A stretch of DNA of 43,166 bases from an uncultured Prevotellaceae bacterium (lineage in GTDB: Bacteria > Bacteroidota > Bacteroidia > Bacteroidales > Bacteroidaceae): the NCBI GenBank assembly GCA_947303855.1, contig CAMYZO010000021.1, positions 1 through 43,166 on the forward strand. The letters run 5' to 3'. The notes beneath the pieces are model-generated. The model saw only the letters and a list, made by a program, of their open reading frames with translations, searched no databases and was not told where the DNA came from. Position numbers and translations under genes: made by a program. Positions 17,911 to 26,045 of the stretch are shown here, one piece after another (the first letter of the stretch is position 1; each line of letters begins with the position of its first letter).

Positions 17911-19176
17911 AATAATGACTTTCTTTCCGTCAACGATGTAAAGGCCTTGGCGCTGCGGTTTCGTGTCAAGTTGCATGCCCTGCAGGTTGTACCAGCGGCT
18001 GTCCTGCCGCGCCAACTTGGTCTGGGTCAGCCCAGAGGTGCCTTCCACGAAAGTCTTCAGCTCGGCCATGGCCGGCATCACCTTGCCATAGTCCCAGCCG
18101 GTGTCTTTCACATTTGTGTCGTTGAACAGGCTGCAGTTATACCAGCCGCTGGGAGTGACTGCCGACGACGTACCGTTCTCACAGGCCTCAAGGAACCACC
18201 AGTAGAGGCCGATGACACGGTCATGCTCTTTGAGCTTGGCTATCAGGTCCTTAGTAAACTTCTGCTGACCAGCAGGAGAAATAGGCCATGTCGACGACAG
18301 ATTGTGATTCACGTCGTTGGGCTGCCAGACGTAGTAGTAGCCCGTCTCTACAATCATAATATCCTTATTATAGACTTCCGCCTGCTTTAATGCATTATTA
18401 AGCAGAGACAGTGAGCCATGGTGATAGGGATAGTAACTCAGTCCGATGATGTCGTAGTCAACACCGGCGTTCTTGATACGGTCGAGCCAGTCTTTCAGCA
18501 CCGTCGGCTTCTCAGCCCGCTCGCTATGCAGGATAATCCGTGCTTGGGGGCACACCTCGCGGCAGGCCTTACCAGCCTGTTTCAGCAGGTCCATGAAGCG
18601 CGACCAGTTAGCGGCATCGCTGTTGGTATAGCAACGGTTGGCCTTCGTGTCGCGGGTGCCCCAGAGCATACCATAGCTAATCTCGTTACCCGTCTGGATG
18701 AAGTCGGGCGTGGCACCGGCATCCACCATCTGCTGCAGACAGTCCTTGGTATAGTCGTAGATTTTCTGCTTCAGCTGAGCATCACTCAGCGACAGCCAGG
18801 CACTTGGTGTCCACTGCTTGCCGGGGTCAGCCCAGGTGTCGCTGTAGTGAAAGTCGAGCATCAGCGAGAAACCGGCATCCTTGATGCGCTTGCCCAGTTT
18901 CTTTACAAACTCTAGGTCCTGACGCACGCCCTGGTTTTTCTCGTCCTGAGTAGCTTTGGTGGGGTCAACAAACAGGCGGACGCGCATGCTGGTCAGTCCC
19001 TGTCCTTTCAAATAGGTCAGCATGTCAGTAATATGCTGGCCGTTGGCATCGACATACCAGGCACCGGCTGTTTCATAGAAAGGCAGCATCGAGATATCGC
19101 CGCCCACGAACTTCGTCTGGGCCACGCTGTTCAGGCCCATCGCTCCTAAAAATAAAGCAAGTAAAAATCTTCTCAT
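17905..19176 (-). CDS. Secreted GH53 endo-beta-1,4-galactanase
   Basis: Glycoside hydrolase family 53 enzyme cleaving beta-1,4-galactan side chains of pectin (type I arabinogalactan). The 423-residue protein has a signal peptide (MRRFLLALFLGAMGLNSVAQ). The family block GGDISMLPFYE follows, then the acid/base glutamate in QTGNEISYG (about 168-176) and the nucleophile in IVETGYYY (about 275-282). The C-terminal 35 residues (W-YNLQGM through GLYIVDGKKVIIK) resemble the sorting tail found on many Prevotella secreted proteins. It starts 4 bp after dgt, so the two are probably cotranscribed. No SusC/SusD or other polysaccharide-locus gene is nearby. Confidence 0.92.
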   Translation of the reverse strand: MRRFLLALFLGAMGLNSVAQTKFVGGDISMLPFYETAGAWYVDANGQHITDMLTYLKGQGLTSMRVRLFVDPTKATQDEKNQGVRQDLEFVKKLGKRIKDAGFSLMLDFHYSDTWADPGKQWTPSAWLSLSDAQLKQKIYDYTKDCLQQMVDAGATPDFIQTGNEISYGMLWGTRDTKANRCYTNSDAANWSRFMDLLKQAGKACREVCPQARIILHSERAEKPTVLKDWLDRIKNAGVDYDIIGLSYYPYHHGSLSLLNNALKQAEVYNKDIMIVETGYYYVWQPNDVNHNLSSTWPISPAGQQKFTKDLIAKLKEHDRVIGLYWWFLEACENGTSSAVTPSGWYNCSLFNDTNVKDTGWDYGKVMPAMAELKTFVEGTSGLTQTKLARQDSRWYNLQGMQLDTKPQRQGLYIVDGKKVIIK

Positions 19177-19180
19177 GTTT

Positions 19181-20518
19181 TTATACTATTGGTAATGATA
19201 TGCCATTAATCTTCTGGTAGACATCCAAGGCATAGACATCGGTCATGCCACTGATGTAATCGATGACAGCCATGATACGCGTCTCAAGGTCGTCGCTGTG
19301 TATAGCATACTGAGACGACACACGCCCGATGAGCTGCTGCGAATAGTAACGGTCAGGGTGCATGATGGCTTCGGTCATCTGCAGCATCAGCGTCTCCATA
19401 ATCTTGTAACCTGACAACTCGACGTCCAGAACCGGTTTGCTCCGGTAGATGCGCTGCCGCGAGAGTTCGGCACAGCGACGATAGGCCTCGGCCTGCGGCT
19501 GGGCTATATGGTCTATAAGACTGCCCGTGAAGGTGCCGGCAAGAATCTGCTCCTCATGGTCAACGAAAGCACGCACGCACTCATTCTCCAACTTCCCGAT
19601 GACACAGGCACGCAGGTAGACCACCTTCTCATTATTATCTGTCAGTCCCTCCTCTTCAATACGTCTCAGAATACTCTTTTTAACGGTTTCATCGAAAAAT
19701 TCGAGCATCAGGGTTGCTATCTCACCATAACTGAGCAGCTTCAGTTTATGGGCATCTTCCAAGTCCATGATCTCATAGCAGATATCATCGGCAGCCTCAA
19801 CGAGATAGACCAGCGGATGACGGGCGTAGCGGAGGGGTTCGCCCGGCCCTGAGAGACAAATAATGCCCAATTCATCGGCAACGCGGCGGTAGATATCACG
19901 CTCAGAACAGAAGAAGCCAAACTTGCCCTTCTTGGAGGCCGCCGACGAGGCAAAGGGGTATTTGACAATACTGGCCAGCGTGGAATAGGTCATGACAAAG
20001 CCGCCCGGGCGACGGCCTTCAAACTGATGGGTCAGCAGGCGGAAGGCATTGGCATTGCCCTCAAAGTGGGTGATGTCGTCCCAGAACTCATGGCTGACCT
20101 GACGCTGCAGGTCGCCGCCTGGGCCCTCGGTAAAAAAAGTCTGAATGGCTTTCTCGCCACTATGTCCGAAGGGCGGATTGCCCATATCATGAGCCAGGCA
20201 GGCCGTAGCCACTATCTGTCCTATCTCCGGAAAGAGTGTCCCTGCCAGTTCCGGGTGACTGGCGGTCAGCGCACGCGCCACATCGTTGCCTAACGACATA
20301 CCCACGCTGGCCACCTCTAACGAATGGGTCAGGCGGTTATGCACAAAGATACTGCCGGGCAAGGGAAACACCTGAGTCTTATTCTGAAGCCGCCGGAAGG
20401 GAGCCGAGAAAATGAGCCGGTCGTAGTCGCGTTTGAACTCCGTCCTGTCATCGTGCCGTTCAGGATGCCGTTGCTCCTGTCCCAGCCGCTTATTTGAGAT
20501 TAACTGCTGCCAATTCAT
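19181..20518 (-). CDS. dgt: Deoxyguanosinetriphosphate triphosphohydrolase (dGTPase)
   Basis: HD-superfamily enzyme that hydrolyses dGTP to deoxyguanosine and triphosphate, affecting nucleotide pools. The sequence has DRLIFSAPFRRLQNKTQV, the first metal histidine in NRLTHSLEVA, the HD pair in LAHDMGNPPFGHSGE, and the distal aspartate in EAADDICYEIMDLEDA. I start it at MNWQQLISNKRLG (20518, 445 residues). In-frame ATGs at 20527 and 20581 are possible but add a non-family leader. An imperfect inverted repeat (20529-20552) precedes this start. No TAnnTTTG box is visible, so its promoter is not located. Confidence 0.94.
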   Translation of the reverse strand: MNWQQLISNKRLGQEQRHPERHDDRTEFKRDYDRLIFSAPFRRLQNKTQVFPLPGSIFVHNRLTHSLEVASVGMSLGNDVARALTASHPELAGTLFPEIGQIVATACLAHDMGNPPFGHSGEKAIQTFFTEGPGGDLQRQVSHEFWDDITHFEGNANAFRLLTHQFEGRRPGGFVMTYSTLASIVKYPFASSAASKKGKFGFFCSERDIYRRVADELGIICLSGPGEPLRYARHPLVYLVEAADDICYEIMDLEDAHKLKLLSYGEIATLMLEFFDETVKKSILRRIEEEGLTDNNEKVVYLRACVIGKLENECVRAFVDHEEQILAGTFTGSLIDHIAQPQAEAYRRCAELSRQRIYRSKPVLDVELSGYKIMETLMLQMTEAIMHPDRYYSQQLIGRVSSQYAIHSDDLETRIMAVIDYISGMTDVYALDVYQKINGISLPIV

Positions 20519-20528
20519 CAATTTCATT

Positions 20529-20552
20529 TCTACATTGATTTTCCATTGTAGA
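20529..20552. repeat. Imperfect inverted repeat upstream of dgt
   Basis: TCTACATTG and CATTGTAGA face each other across 6 bp with one mismatch in nine. The second arm is part of another small palindrome, CATTGTAGACAATG. It lies 11 bp upstream of the chosen dgt start and could be an operator or leader hairpin. Confidence 0.4.
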
Positions 20553-20583
20553 CAATGCGTCAATAAGTCTAAAGAAATCATGA

Positions 20584-20608
20584 GGTCGGGGATAATTTAC
20601 CCCCGACC
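20584..20608 (-). terminator. Possible terminator after the secreted-protein pair
   Basis: An 8-bp GC-rich stem (GGTCGGGG with CCCCGACC, 9-nt loop) lies just past the stop of the gene ending at 20623. No T run follows on the minus strand, so termination is only a possibility. Confidence 0.45.
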
Positions 20609-20622
20609 CCGAAACTTCTCTA

Positions 20623-21234
20623 TCACTGGATTATTTTTAAATTATCAAAATCAATCACTTGGCCTTGTCGTGCAAAGAATCCAATTCCAGAAGTTCCAAG
20701 CAAAAACTCATCCTTAGCGACTCGACGACGATATGACATTGCGCGGACTCCATTTACCTTATAAATTAACTCATTTAAATTATACTCAACTTCAAACTCT
20801 ACACCAACGCGCTTGCCTTTTTTAAGTTTCAACGCTTCTTGCTTACGTCCTACTAGTTTATCCTCTTTTACAACTTCAAGATTCGCCTCATCTTCGCAAA
20901 TATAAAAAAGAATATAGTTTTGGTCATCTTCATAGTCTAACAGAATGCCAAAAATTTTATCATCATCAATTTTCTTTGCCAATGCCTCAACCTGAAGGAT
21001 GAATGGTTTATTAATATCAAAAGATCCATAGCAGGTAGAGGTTAAAGGTTTCCCTTTACTCTCCATATGCAATACACCATCTCGAATGACCGCAACTCCT
21101 CTCTTACCAACAGATTCTGTCCACCCAAACTGATTAGAACCAAAATCATCCTCCATCACTTGCGCACTCATATCTACGGCTACGCAACAAAGCAAAGCTA
21201 AAAAAGAGAAGAAAAATCGTATCATAATTTTCAC
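20623..21234 (-). CDS. Secreted hypothetical protein, jelly-roll-like
   Basis: I do not recognise this 203-residue protein as a named family. It has a clear signal peptide (MKIMIRFFFSFLALLCCVAVDMSAQ). A beta-rich sequence follows, containing DDFGSNQFGWTE, GVLHMESKG and, at the end, GIGFFARQGQVIDFDNLKI. Such opening and closing segments recur in concanavalin-like (DUF1080/LamG-type) jelly-roll domains, which bind or cleave glycans, but no catalytic residues are evident. It follows the PEGA gene by 5 bp and shares its low GC content, which differs from the neighbouring dgt and regulator genes. Export to periplasm or surface is the only firm inference. Confidence 0.75.
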   Translation of the reverse strand: MKIMIRFFFSFLALLCCVAVDMSAQVMEDDFGSNQFGWTESVGKRGVAVIRDGVLHMESKGKPLTSTCYGSFDINKPFILQVEALAKKIDDDKIFGILLDYEDDQNYILFYICEDEANLEVVKEDKLVGRKQEALKLKKGKRVGVEFEVEYNLNELIYKVNGVRAMSYRRRVAKDEFLLGTSGIGFFARQGQVIDFDNLKIIQ

Positions 21235-21239
21235 TCGTT

Positions 21240-21950
21240 TTATTTCCTAGAAAGACGTGACTGAAATTCACTAATAAGCGGTTCAAATTTCTTTAGAACA
21301 CGTACCACTTCTCGATAAGAGTTTTCATTACTCATACCAATCAAAGGTGCTTCCTCTGATGAAATCTTGATTTGAAAGACCAAAGCATCATCAGAGATTC
21401 CACTTTGTTTTACAGTCACACGTGTACGAACAGCCTGTTTAGACTCGCTGAAGCGTTCATAGTCCCAAGGAGTCTGAATAAATCCTGACGAAACATCAGT
21501 TGTCTGCATTTCATCAAAATAATTCAATAATATCTGATGGATTAACTTCCACGCTTTTTCAGGATCTTTCTTACCATTGCTATCAACAGTATAATATTCA
21601 GGTGATACTGTTACGCTGAAGAACTTATTCACCAATCCGCTAGGTACTGAAGCTTCAAAAAACTTATCGGGACGCATTGTAAAAGAAATTGCCGTACGCT
21701 TGTCGGATCTGTAAAACTTATTCTCCTGAGTTATATAACCTTCCTTTTCAAGTTTAATTGCAATAAAGTCACTTTTATCTAAAGTTACTTCCACGACACC
21801 ATCTCCAACGTAATTACCATCTACAGAAATTTGAGCATCGGAAGGTACCACAGATATCTTTAGAGTCTTTTTCTTAGCATTTACATTTATACTTCCCACT
21901 AAAAAGAGTGCAGCAATTAAGACAAAAAGCCTAGCAAATAGATTTCTCAT
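21240..21950 (-). CDS. Secreted PEGA-domain protein
   Basis: The 236-residue product has a signal peptide (MRNLFARLFVLIAALFLVGS, cleavage near NVNA). A PEGA domain (about 28-95) follows: LKISVVPSDAQISVDGNYVG, then KLEKEGYITQENKFY. The remainder (about 96-236) is unassigned. It contains FFSVTVSPEYYTVD and AWKLIHQILLNYFDEMQTTD, which loosely recalls outer-membrane-assembly lipoprotein folds, but I do not claim that. PEGA domains are common in surface-layer and envelope proteins. A TAATTTTG promoter box lies 38 bp upstream. Base composition is AT-rich relative to flanking genes, suggesting separate ancestry. Confidence 0.8.
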   Translation of the reverse strand: MRNLFARLFVLIAALFLVGSINVNAKKKTLKISVVPSDAQISVDGNYVGDGVVEVTLDKSDFIAIKLEKEGYITQENKFYRSDKRTAISFTMRPDKFFEASVPSGLVNKFFSVTVSPEYYTVDSNGKKDPEKAWKLIHQILLNYFDEMQTTDVSSGFIQTPWDYERFSESKQAVRTRVTVKQSGISDDALVFQIKISSEEAPLIGMSNENSYREVVRVLKKFEPLISEFQSRLSRK

Positions 21951-21987
21951 TTTTCTTCAATTTTAATTGTTTATTAATAATTTTCAG

Positions 21988-21995
21988 CAAAATTA
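21988..21995 (-). promoter_or_regulatory. -7 box for the PEGA/jelly-roll pair
   Basis: The minus strand reads TAATTTTG, a match to TAnnTTTG, 37 bp upstream of the ATG at 21950 in a very AT-rich gap. Confidence 0.65.
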
Positions 21996-22052
21996 CGCAT
22001 TTTATTTTTATCACCAAAGAAATTAAGGAATTTTTATAAAAAGTCTTTTCAC

Positions 22053-22066
22053 AGAGTAACTACTCT
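22053..22066 (-). terminator. Weak hairpin after the Kelch/AraC gene
   Basis: AGAGTAACTACTCT can form a 5-6 bp stem. On the minus strand it is followed after 8 bases by CTTTTTATAAAA. Its distance to the T run is long, so the call is tentative. Confidence 0.3.
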
Positions 22067-22080
22067 TTTATCATGAATCG

Positions 22081-23748
22081 TCATCCTTGCCTGACCCACT
22101 CGCTTGGCATCATGCCTGTCAGCGCCTTGAAGGTTCGGAAGAAAGATGTCTCGCTGGCGAAGCCCGACTCCCGCCAGACTGCTGACAGTTTCTTGTCGGG
22201 CTGTCGGCGCAGCATCTGCTGTGCATACTCCACGCGGTACTTGGCCACAAACTGTGCAAAGGAGCAGCCCGTCTGCGCGTTGATGCACTGCGACACAGTA
22301 TTACGGTGTACAGCCAACTGAGCAGCCACGTCGGCAACGGAAAGTCCGCTGTTCAGGAATAGCTGGCGCTCGTCCATGAGCCGACAGATGGGCTGCATCA
22401 GCTGCTCGTAGTCTGTCCGCTCAATGGGGGTCACATCGGTGGTCTCAACACCCGTCAGACGGCGCTTCCTCATCAGCAACACGGCGACAAGAGCCAGCAC
22501 CACCAGAGCCGCAAGCGCCAGCAGCCACCAAGGCATCGGCAGCGTCTCGGCAGCCACGGGACTGCCAACGCGCAGCAGCAGTGTCGTTGCGAAAGGCTTG
22601 AAGTTGTTGAAATGGGCCCAGTCAACGCCACCGGCTATGAGCAGGTTGCCATCGGCCGTCAAGACAGGACAATAACAGCCGATGCTGTCCCGCTGAGGTT
22701 CAGAATAGTATAATGTAAGGTCGGCAGGCTTCACGCCATAGTCGATGCTGAGAACATAAAGCCGGTGGTCGCCGTCGTCGATGCCATAGCCACTCATATA
22801 AGCACGCCGCTGCCGACGGTCGGCAACGACGCTCGAGAAGTAGCTGATGGTGCCCCACTGGCTACGGGTAGGAACAGGACACGCGGTGGGCAGCAGCGAG
22901 AAATGCTCGCCTTCGACCTTCAGCAGGGCCATCTCGCCGTCGCTACGGATGCCTGGTATCAAATAGGCGTATTCGCCCCGGCTCATATCACCGATGAAGG
23001 CATCCTGGGTACGATTGCCCGTATGATTATAGAAAGGACGCCAAGTCTGCAGCAGTGGTTCGGTGAAAGGCTCACCGTGCAGACGGTCAATGACGATGGT
23101 GTCCAGCGGCAGGCCATGGTTGTCATGGCTGCTGAAGATGATGGCGTTGTCCTTCGCCGTTCTGAGAATGTAAGGCAACGAACGGTGTTGGGCCACTTCC
23201 TTGACCTTCAGACACTGCCGACTGCCGTCGAAACACTCTATGTTGTCGTTGTGATACCAGTTGCCAGTGATGATGACGCGCCCGCTGTCGATCTCCATGC
23301 CTTGGGCGAAGCATCGCTTCACGTCCAGACAGCCATAGCCCTCGAACGACTGCTGTGCCTGATGATAGAGTTCCAGGGTGAACGTCTGACCGATGCCAAG
23401 CGGCTGTTCGTGACCGCCCGCAATGACGATTTTCCCCGATTCCATCGGTAAAACGACGGGTTCATCATGGCTGTAAGTCATGGGCTGCAGATGCCACTCT
23501 CCGTTGCTGTAACGCTCGGCAGTAGCCAACGGGACGAAGCCTGACGTATGGCCACCAAACACCATCGGCTCGCCGTCGACCAACAGAACGACATGGCCGG
23601 CACGCGGTTCGTGAAGGTCGGGAAGCCGCTCCACCTGCAGCTTCTCCATCGGACAAGTGCCCCCATGGTCTAAGGCTGCAACTGCCGGCAGACAGACCAC
23701 CGGCAACAGCGCCTGGAGCAACAGGATGGAGAGGATTTCTGATTTCAT
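22081..23748 (-). CDS. Membrane-spanning Kelch-sensor AraC-family regulator
   Basis: The 555-residue protein has a signal peptide or signal anchor (1-25). A long extracytoplasmic region (about 30-400) holds Kelch/beta-propeller-like repeats (AGHVVLLVDGEPMVFGGHTS, MESGKIVIAGGHE, LTADGNLLIAGGVDW). One transmembrane helix follows (WWLLALAALVVLALVAVLLM, about 407-426, then RKRR). The C-terminal AraC/XylS double helix-turn-helix domain (about 465-555) includes LSVADVAAQLAVHRNTVSQCI and SGFASETSFFRTFKALTGMMPSEW. It resembles a hybrid two-component sensor with kinase and receiver removed. The likely role is binding a periplasmic ligand and controlling transcription directly. The target is unknown. 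Its -7 box lies only 5 bp before the ATG. Confidence 0.85.
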   Translation of the reverse strand: MKSEILSILLLQALLPVVCLPAVAALDHGGTCPMEKLQVERLPDLHEPRAGHVVLLVDGEPMVFGGHTSGFVPLATAERYSNGEWHLQPMTYSHDEPVVLPMESGKIVIAGGHEQPLGIGQTFTLELYHQAQQSFEGYGCLDVKRCFAQGMEIDSGRVIITGNWYHNDNIECFDGSRQCLKVKEVAQHRSLPYILRTAKDNAIIFSSHDNHGLPLDTIVIDRLHGEPFTEPLLQTWRPFYNHTGNRTQDAFIGDMSRGEYAYLIPGIRSDGEMALLKVEGEHFSLLPTACPVPTRSQWGTISYFSSVVADRRQRRAYMSGYGIDDGDHRLYVLSIDYGVKPADLTLYYSEPQRDSIGCYCPVLTADGNLLIAGGVDWAHFNNFKPFATTLLLRVGSPVAAETLPMPWWLLALAALVVLALVAVLLMRKRRLTGVETTDVTPIERTDYEQLMQPICRLMDERQLFLNSGLSVADVAAQLAVHRNTVSQCINAQTGCSFAQFVAKYRVEYAQQMLRRQPDKKLSAVWRESGFASETSFFRTFKALTGMMPSEWVRQG

Positions 23749-23753
23749 GGCTG

Positions 23754-23761
23754 CAAAGTTA
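23754..23761 (-). promoter_or_regulatory. -7 box of the Kelch/AraC gene
   Basis: TAACTTTG on the minus strand ends 5 bp before the ATG at 23748. The transcript would start at or very near the start codon, implying a leaderless or very short-leader mRNA. Confidence 0.65.
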
Positions 23762-23823
23762 CGAAAAATTTGCTGATTCAGTCAGCGAATCTGCAAAAAT
23801 ATATAAAATAAGCCAACTAGCGA

Positions 23824-23853
23824 TTGCGTTTTGAAGAATAATCGCTACCTTTG
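23824..23853 (+). promoter_or_regulatory. Promoter of the dut operon
   Basis: TTG at 23824-23826 and TACCTTTG at 23846-23853 are separated by 19 bp, the spacing expected of the Bacteroidota vegetative promoter. The dut ATG follows 22 bp later. Confidence 0.75.
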
Positions 23854-23875
23854 CAGCATAAAACTAAAGTACGCA

Positions 23876-24310
23876 ATGAAAATCAACGTTGTCAACCGGG
23901 GGCACCAGCCCCTGCCGCAGTACGCCACGTCGCAAAGTGCGGGTATGGACCTGAGAGCCAATCTGGACGCTCCCGTCACGCTACAGCCTCTGGAGCGCCG
24001 GCTCATACCGACGGGGTTGCACATCGCGCTGCCTGCCGGTTATGAAGCGCAGGTCAGGCCACGTAGCGGGCTTGCCCTTAAAAAAGGCATCACGGTACTG
24101 AACTCTCCCGGGACAGTTGACGCCGACTATCGCGGCGAGATAGGCGTGGTACTCATCAACCTGTCGCAGGAGCCGTTTGTCGTCAACGATGGTGAACGCA
24201 TTGCCCAAATGGTCATCGCCCGGTACGAACAAGGCGAGTTGACGGAGGTAGACGTGCTCGACGAGACCGAGCGCGGCGATGGCGGATACGGACATACTGG
24301 AGTGAAATAA
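23876..24310 (+). CDS. dut: Deoxyuridine 5'-triphosphate nucleotidohydrolase (dUTPase)
   Basis: Trimeric enzyme that hydrolyses dUTP to dUMP and pyrophosphate, limiting uracil in DNA and feeding thymidylate synthesis. The 144-residue protein carries all five family motifs in order: [43 protein letters not shown] and [10 protein letters not shown]. The start at 23876 gives the standard N-terminus MKINVVNRG. An ATG at 23831 would lie upstream of the promoter's -7 box. It is the first gene of a plus-strand unit with an outer-membrane-related trio downstream. Confidence 0.97.
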   Translation: MKINVVNRGHQPLPQYATSQSAGMDLRANLDAPVTLQPLERRLIPTGLHIALPAGYEAQVRPRSGLALKKGITVLNSPGTVDADYRGEIGVVLINLSQEPFVVNDGERIAQMVIARYEQGELTEVDVLDETERGDGGYGHTGVK

Positions 24311-24320
24311 GAGCAAACAC

Positions 24321-26045
24321 ATGAAGAGACTGACGGTGGCTATGATGGTGCTGTGGGCGTGCCTGTGCACGAACGCCCAGAGGCAGGGTGCCGACTCGCT
24401 GAGCCAGCAGGCTACAGCCCTGTCGTACGACACCTTTTTCCTCGAAGCCATGGTGCAGCGTCAGAAGAGCAACCACGACGCTGCCTTCGACCTGCTAAGA
24501 CACTGTATCAGAATAAACCCCAAGTCGGCAGAAGCATACTATTTTCTGGCACAATATTATCAGTTGCTGAAGAACGACAGCGTGGCACAACAGTGCTACC
24601 TGAAAGCCGCAGAACTTGAACCCGACAACTCCACATTCCTGGAGACAGTAGCCCAGTCGTACATCAGACAGAAAGAATACCACAAGGCCATTACTGCCGT
24701 TGAGCAACTGTACAACCAGGACAAGAGCCGCGAGGAACTGTTGGAGATGCTCTACGAACTATACCAGCAGACCGACGACAACGAGAAAGCCATTGAAGTG
24801 CTCAATCGCATTGAGGCCGCCGAAGGCAAGAGCGAGCGCCTGTCATATGCCAAGAGCGAAATCTACACAAAGATGGGGATGGCCCAGGCAGCTATCAGCG
24901 AGATGGAAGCCCTGGCCAAGCAGTATCCTAACGACCTGAACTACAAGGGCATGTATGCCGACATGCTTCTCCGCAACGACAGAGAGCAGCAAGCTCTCAG
25001 GCTTTACAACGAGATACTGGCCGAAGAGCCCGACAACACACGGGCACAGGTGTCGCTGCGCAGCTACTTCAAAGTACAGGGCGAGACGGAGAAGGCAGAC
25101 TCCATTAGCGAACGTATTCTCATGAACCCCAACACCACCACCGAGCAGCGTGTGTTATTGATGCGGCAGATGGTGGCCGACAACGAGCGTGCCGACGGCG
25201 ACAGCACCCAGATACTGGCACTGTTCCACAAAATGCTGGCACAACCGCAGCAGAACGCTGACATCGCCACCCTATGTGCCGCCTACATGGATCTGAAGAA
25301 GATGCCGCAAGACTCTATACGCGCCATGCTGCAGACGGTTCTCAGCATAGCCCCCGACAATGCTGCCGCCCGACTGCAACTGGTAAGCTTTGCCTGGGAC
25401 CGCAAGGACCATGACGAGGTTATCAGCCTCTGTCAGGATGCACGACAATACAACCCCGAGGAAATGGCCTTTTATTATTATCAGGGTATGGCCTACTACC
25501 AACAGGACGACCATGACAAGGCCCTGGGGGCGTTTCAAAACGGCATCGGCGTCATTACCCCGGAAAGCAACCCGGCCATTGTCAGTGATTTCTACGCCGT
25601 CATGGGCGACCTTCTTCACCAGAAAGGGCTGGCTCGCGAGGCATTTGAGGCTTACGACTCCTGCCTGCAGTGGAAAGACGACAACATCATGTGCATGAAC
25701 AACTATGCCTACTACCTGAGCGAGCTGGGCCAACAGCTGGACAAGGCCGAGGCCATGAGCTATAAGACCATTAAGGCTGAGCCCAAGAACGCCACCTACC
25801 TTGACACCTACGCCTGGATATTGTTTATGCAGCAGCGCTATTCAGAGGCAAGGATTTACATAGACCAGGCACTGCAGAACGATGCCGACAGCAGTGCCGT
25901 CATCACAGAGCATGCTGGCGACATCTATGCCTGCAGCGGCGACACCGATGGTGCCGTCACTCTCTGGAAGCAGGCGCTCATCAAAGCACCGAACAACAAG
26001 ACACTTATCAGAAAAATCAAAAGAAAAAAATACACAAAGAAATGA
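24321..26045 (+). CDS. Exported tetratricopeptide-repeat protein
   Basis: A 574-residue protein with a signal peptide (MKRLTVAMMVLWACLCTNAQ), followed almost entirely by TPR helical hairpins from about residue 35 to 570. Repeat signatures include AFDLLRHCIRINPKSAEAYY, AYYFLAQYYQLLKNDSVAQQ, MAFYYYQGMAYYQQDDHDKA and TYLDTYAWILFMQQRYSEAR. TPR proteins act as scaffolds. This one lies 10 bp after dut and overlaps the DUF4292 lipoprotein gene by 4 bp (ATGA), so a shared role at the envelope is likely. The cysteine in WACLC is not in a convincing lipobox. The specific partner is unknown. Confidence 0.88.
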   Translation: MKRLTVAMMVLWACLCTNAQRQGADSLSQQATALSYDTFFLEAMVQRQKSNHDAAFDLLRHCIRINPKSAEAYYFLAQYYQLLKNDSVAQQCYLKAAELEPDNSTFLETVAQSYIRQKEYHKAITAVEQLYNQDKSREELLEMLYELYQQTDDNEKAIEVLNRIEAAEGKSERLSYAKSEIYTKMGMAQAAISEMEALAKQYPNDLNYKGMYADMLLRNDREQQALRLYNEILAEEPDNTRAQVSLRSYFKVQGETEKADSISERILMNPNTTTEQRVLLMRQMVADNERADGDSTQILALFHKMLAQPQQNADIATLCAAYMDLKKMPQDSIRAMLQTVLSIAPDNAAARLQLVSFAWDRKDHDEVISLCQDARQYNPEEMAFYYYQGMAYYQQDDHDKALGAFQNGIGVITPESNPAIVSDFYAVMGDLLHQKGLAREAFEAYDSCLQWKDDNIMCMNNYAYYLSELGQQLDKAEAMSYKTIKAEPKNATYLDTYAWILFMQQRYSEARIYIDQALQNDADSSAVITEHAGDIYACSGDTDGAVTLWKQALIKAPNNKTLIRKIKRKKYTKK

